A stretch of DNA of 6,631 nucleotides from Deltaproteobacteria bacterium. GTDB taxonomy: Bacteria; Desulfobacterota; Desulfobacteria; Desulfobacterales; ETH-SRB1. Position 1 is the stretch's first letter. Each line of letters opens with the position of its first letter. The translations under genes and the position numbers were made by a program. Location of the stretch: assembly GCA_030627475.1 (NCBI GenBank), contig DAOURZ010000080.1, forward strand, positions 1 to 6,631, written 5' to 3'. The notes under the pieces were generated by a model, which did no database searches, was not told where the DNA came from, and worked only from the letters and a program-made list of their open reading frames with translations. Below, in pieces: positions 5,936-6,631 of this stretch.

Positions 5936-6079
5936 AGTGCCTGAACGAAAACTGCTAATTTTTACAATTTCTGCGTCAGGCGCAGAATTTTAATCCTCAA
6001 AATACCCTATGTATTCTTGCGGTTAAAATTTGCTCCTTCCTTGAACTTGGAAAAATTTTCTAGTTTTCGTTCGGACACT
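5936..6079 (+). mobile_element. 144-bp MITE-like element with 18-bp terminal inverted repeats
   Basis: The left end is AGTGCCTGAACGAAAACT (5936-5953). The right end, read in reverse complement, is AGTGTCCGAACGAAAACT (6079 to 6062), so 16 of 18 positions agree. TAAAGT at 5930-5935 and again at 6079-6084 is a likely 5-6 bp target duplication. The AT-rich interior has no ORF of its own and includes a second hairpin, TTCTGCG (5969-5975) pairing with CGCAGAA (5981-5987). A shortened relative lies at 644-698. Short length, inverted ends, target duplication and no transposase are the features of a non-autonomous element mobilised in trans. The transposase family cannot be named from this window. The element stops 24 bases before the uvrA start codon, so it probably sits in or has displaced the uvrA promoter region. 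Confidence 0.8.
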
Positions 6080-6103
6080 AAAGTATAAGAAATTATTATA
6101 ACT

Positions 6104-6631
6104 ATGAAATCCGAAAAAATAAAAATACACGGCGCCAGACAACATAACCTTAAAAATATAGATGTCGAATTGCCTAGAAATAAATTAGTTATTATAACGG
6201 GTTTGTCTGGTTCAGGCAAATCAACACTTGCTTTTGACATCCTTTATGCAGAAGGACAGCGCAGGTATGTTGAATCTCTTTCTACTTATGCACGTCAGTT
6301 TCTGGAACGTATGGATAAACCGGATGTCGATCTGATTGAAGGTCTCTCGCCTGCCATTGCAATTGAACAAAAAACAGCGAGTCATAACCCAAGGTCAACT
6401 GTCGGAACAGTAACGGAAATTTATGATTATCTTCGTCTTCTTTTTGCCAGAACAGGTACACCTCATTGTTATAAATGCGGAAAGCCCATTACTTCGCAAA
6501 CGCTTGACCAGATCGTGGATAAAGTCATGTCAATGCAGGAAGGGACCAAAATCATTATTTTATCCCCTCTTGTTGCCGGGCAGAAAGGAACCCATGAAAA
6601 ACTCTTAAAGCGTCTTAAAAAAGATGGTTTC
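6104..6631 (+). CDS. uvrA: UvrA, excinuclease ABC subunit A (N-terminal part, cut by window edge)
   Basis: UvrA is the ATPase that, as a dimer with UvrB, finds bulky DNA lesions at the start of nucleotide excision repair in the cytoplasm. The 176 visible residues (family total about 940) are very typical. [20 protein letters not shown] opens the first ABC ATPase half. Walker A is GLSGSGKST (33-41), followed by [19 protein letters not shown] and the UvrA signature [20 protein letters not shown] with Gln89 in the Q-loop region. [19 protein letters not shown] follows, and the UvrB-binding region starts beyond about residue 130. A CYKCG pair (Cys122, Cys125) is present; E. coli UvrA lacks it at this place. 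The ATG at 6104 matches the start of known UvrA proteins. There is no clear Shine-Dalgarno sequence in the 24 bases between the MITE-like element and the start, so initiation may be weak or nearly leaderless. Confidence 0.97.
   Translation, partial: MKSEKIKIHGARQHNLKNIDVELPRNKLVIITGLSGSGKSTLAFDILYAEGQRRYVESLSTYARQFLERMDKPDVDLIEGLSPAIAIEQKTASHNPRSTVGTVTEIYDYLRLLFARTGTPHCYKCGKPITSQTLDQIVDKVMSMQEGTKIIILSPLVAGQKGTHEKLLKRLKKDGF

Noticed and set aside
5802..5993. Plus-strand 63-codon ORF with a hydrophobic start, beginning with GTG
   Set aside because: No ribosome-binding site is visible, its second half is read from the MITE-like element, and it crosses the opposite-strand AGGAGG site. Its hydrophobic look follows from AT-rich sequence.
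6007..6240. Minus-strand 77-codon ORF across the element end and the uvrA start
   Set aside because: It is antisense to the strongly conserved uvrA start and has no supporting signals.
3006..6631. SNF2 gene and uvrA as parts of a defence island
   Set aside because: There is no nuclease, methyltransferase or other partner, and neighbours are housekeeping genes. An isolated SNF2 ATPase is not enough evidence.

Overview
The window looks like chromosomal DNA from a Gram-negative bacterium. A Tol-Pal cluster proves an outer membrane. The AT-rich coding style, the short Lys/Ser-rich TolA and the SNF2 type suggest the Desulfobacterota (former Deltaproteobacteria), but that placement is inference and not proved here.

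Layout. Positions 1-2762 hold a minus-strand operon in the order tolQ, tolR, tolA-like, tolB. TolB runs off the left edge, and pal would be expected beyond it. TolQ and TolR form the proton-driven inner-membrane motor, the TolA-like protein spans the periplasm, and TolB is the periplasmic propeller that links to Pal. A 243-base divergent region (2763-3005) carries a candidate tol promoter, an 11-bp-arm palindrome in the tolQ leader, and a 37-codon ORF whose stop overlaps the next start. Positions 3006-5675 (+) encode an 889-residue bacterial SNF2-family ATPase with a complete set of helicase motifs. A 428-base stretch (5676-6103) holds no convincing full gene. It contains a possible TetR-type operator, a 22-codon minus-strand ORF with a consensus Shine-Dalgarno sequence, and a 144-bp MITE-like element. 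The window closes with the first 176 codons of uvrA (+), the damage-recognition ATPase of nucleotide excision repair.

The most interesting signal is a dispersed palindromic element present twice. A full 144-bp copy (5936-6079) lies 24 bases ahead of uvrA. A 55-bp copy (644-698) lies inside the tol operon, where it supplies the last two bases of the TolA-like stop codon and would fold into a near-perfect hairpin between tolA and tolB. The copies share the same polarised ends but have different cores, which suggests one non-autonomous element family with internal deletion or core exchange.

I found no complete undescribed multi-gene system. The genes are housekeeping or a well-known ATPase family; the novelty is in the repeats and the intergenic remnants.
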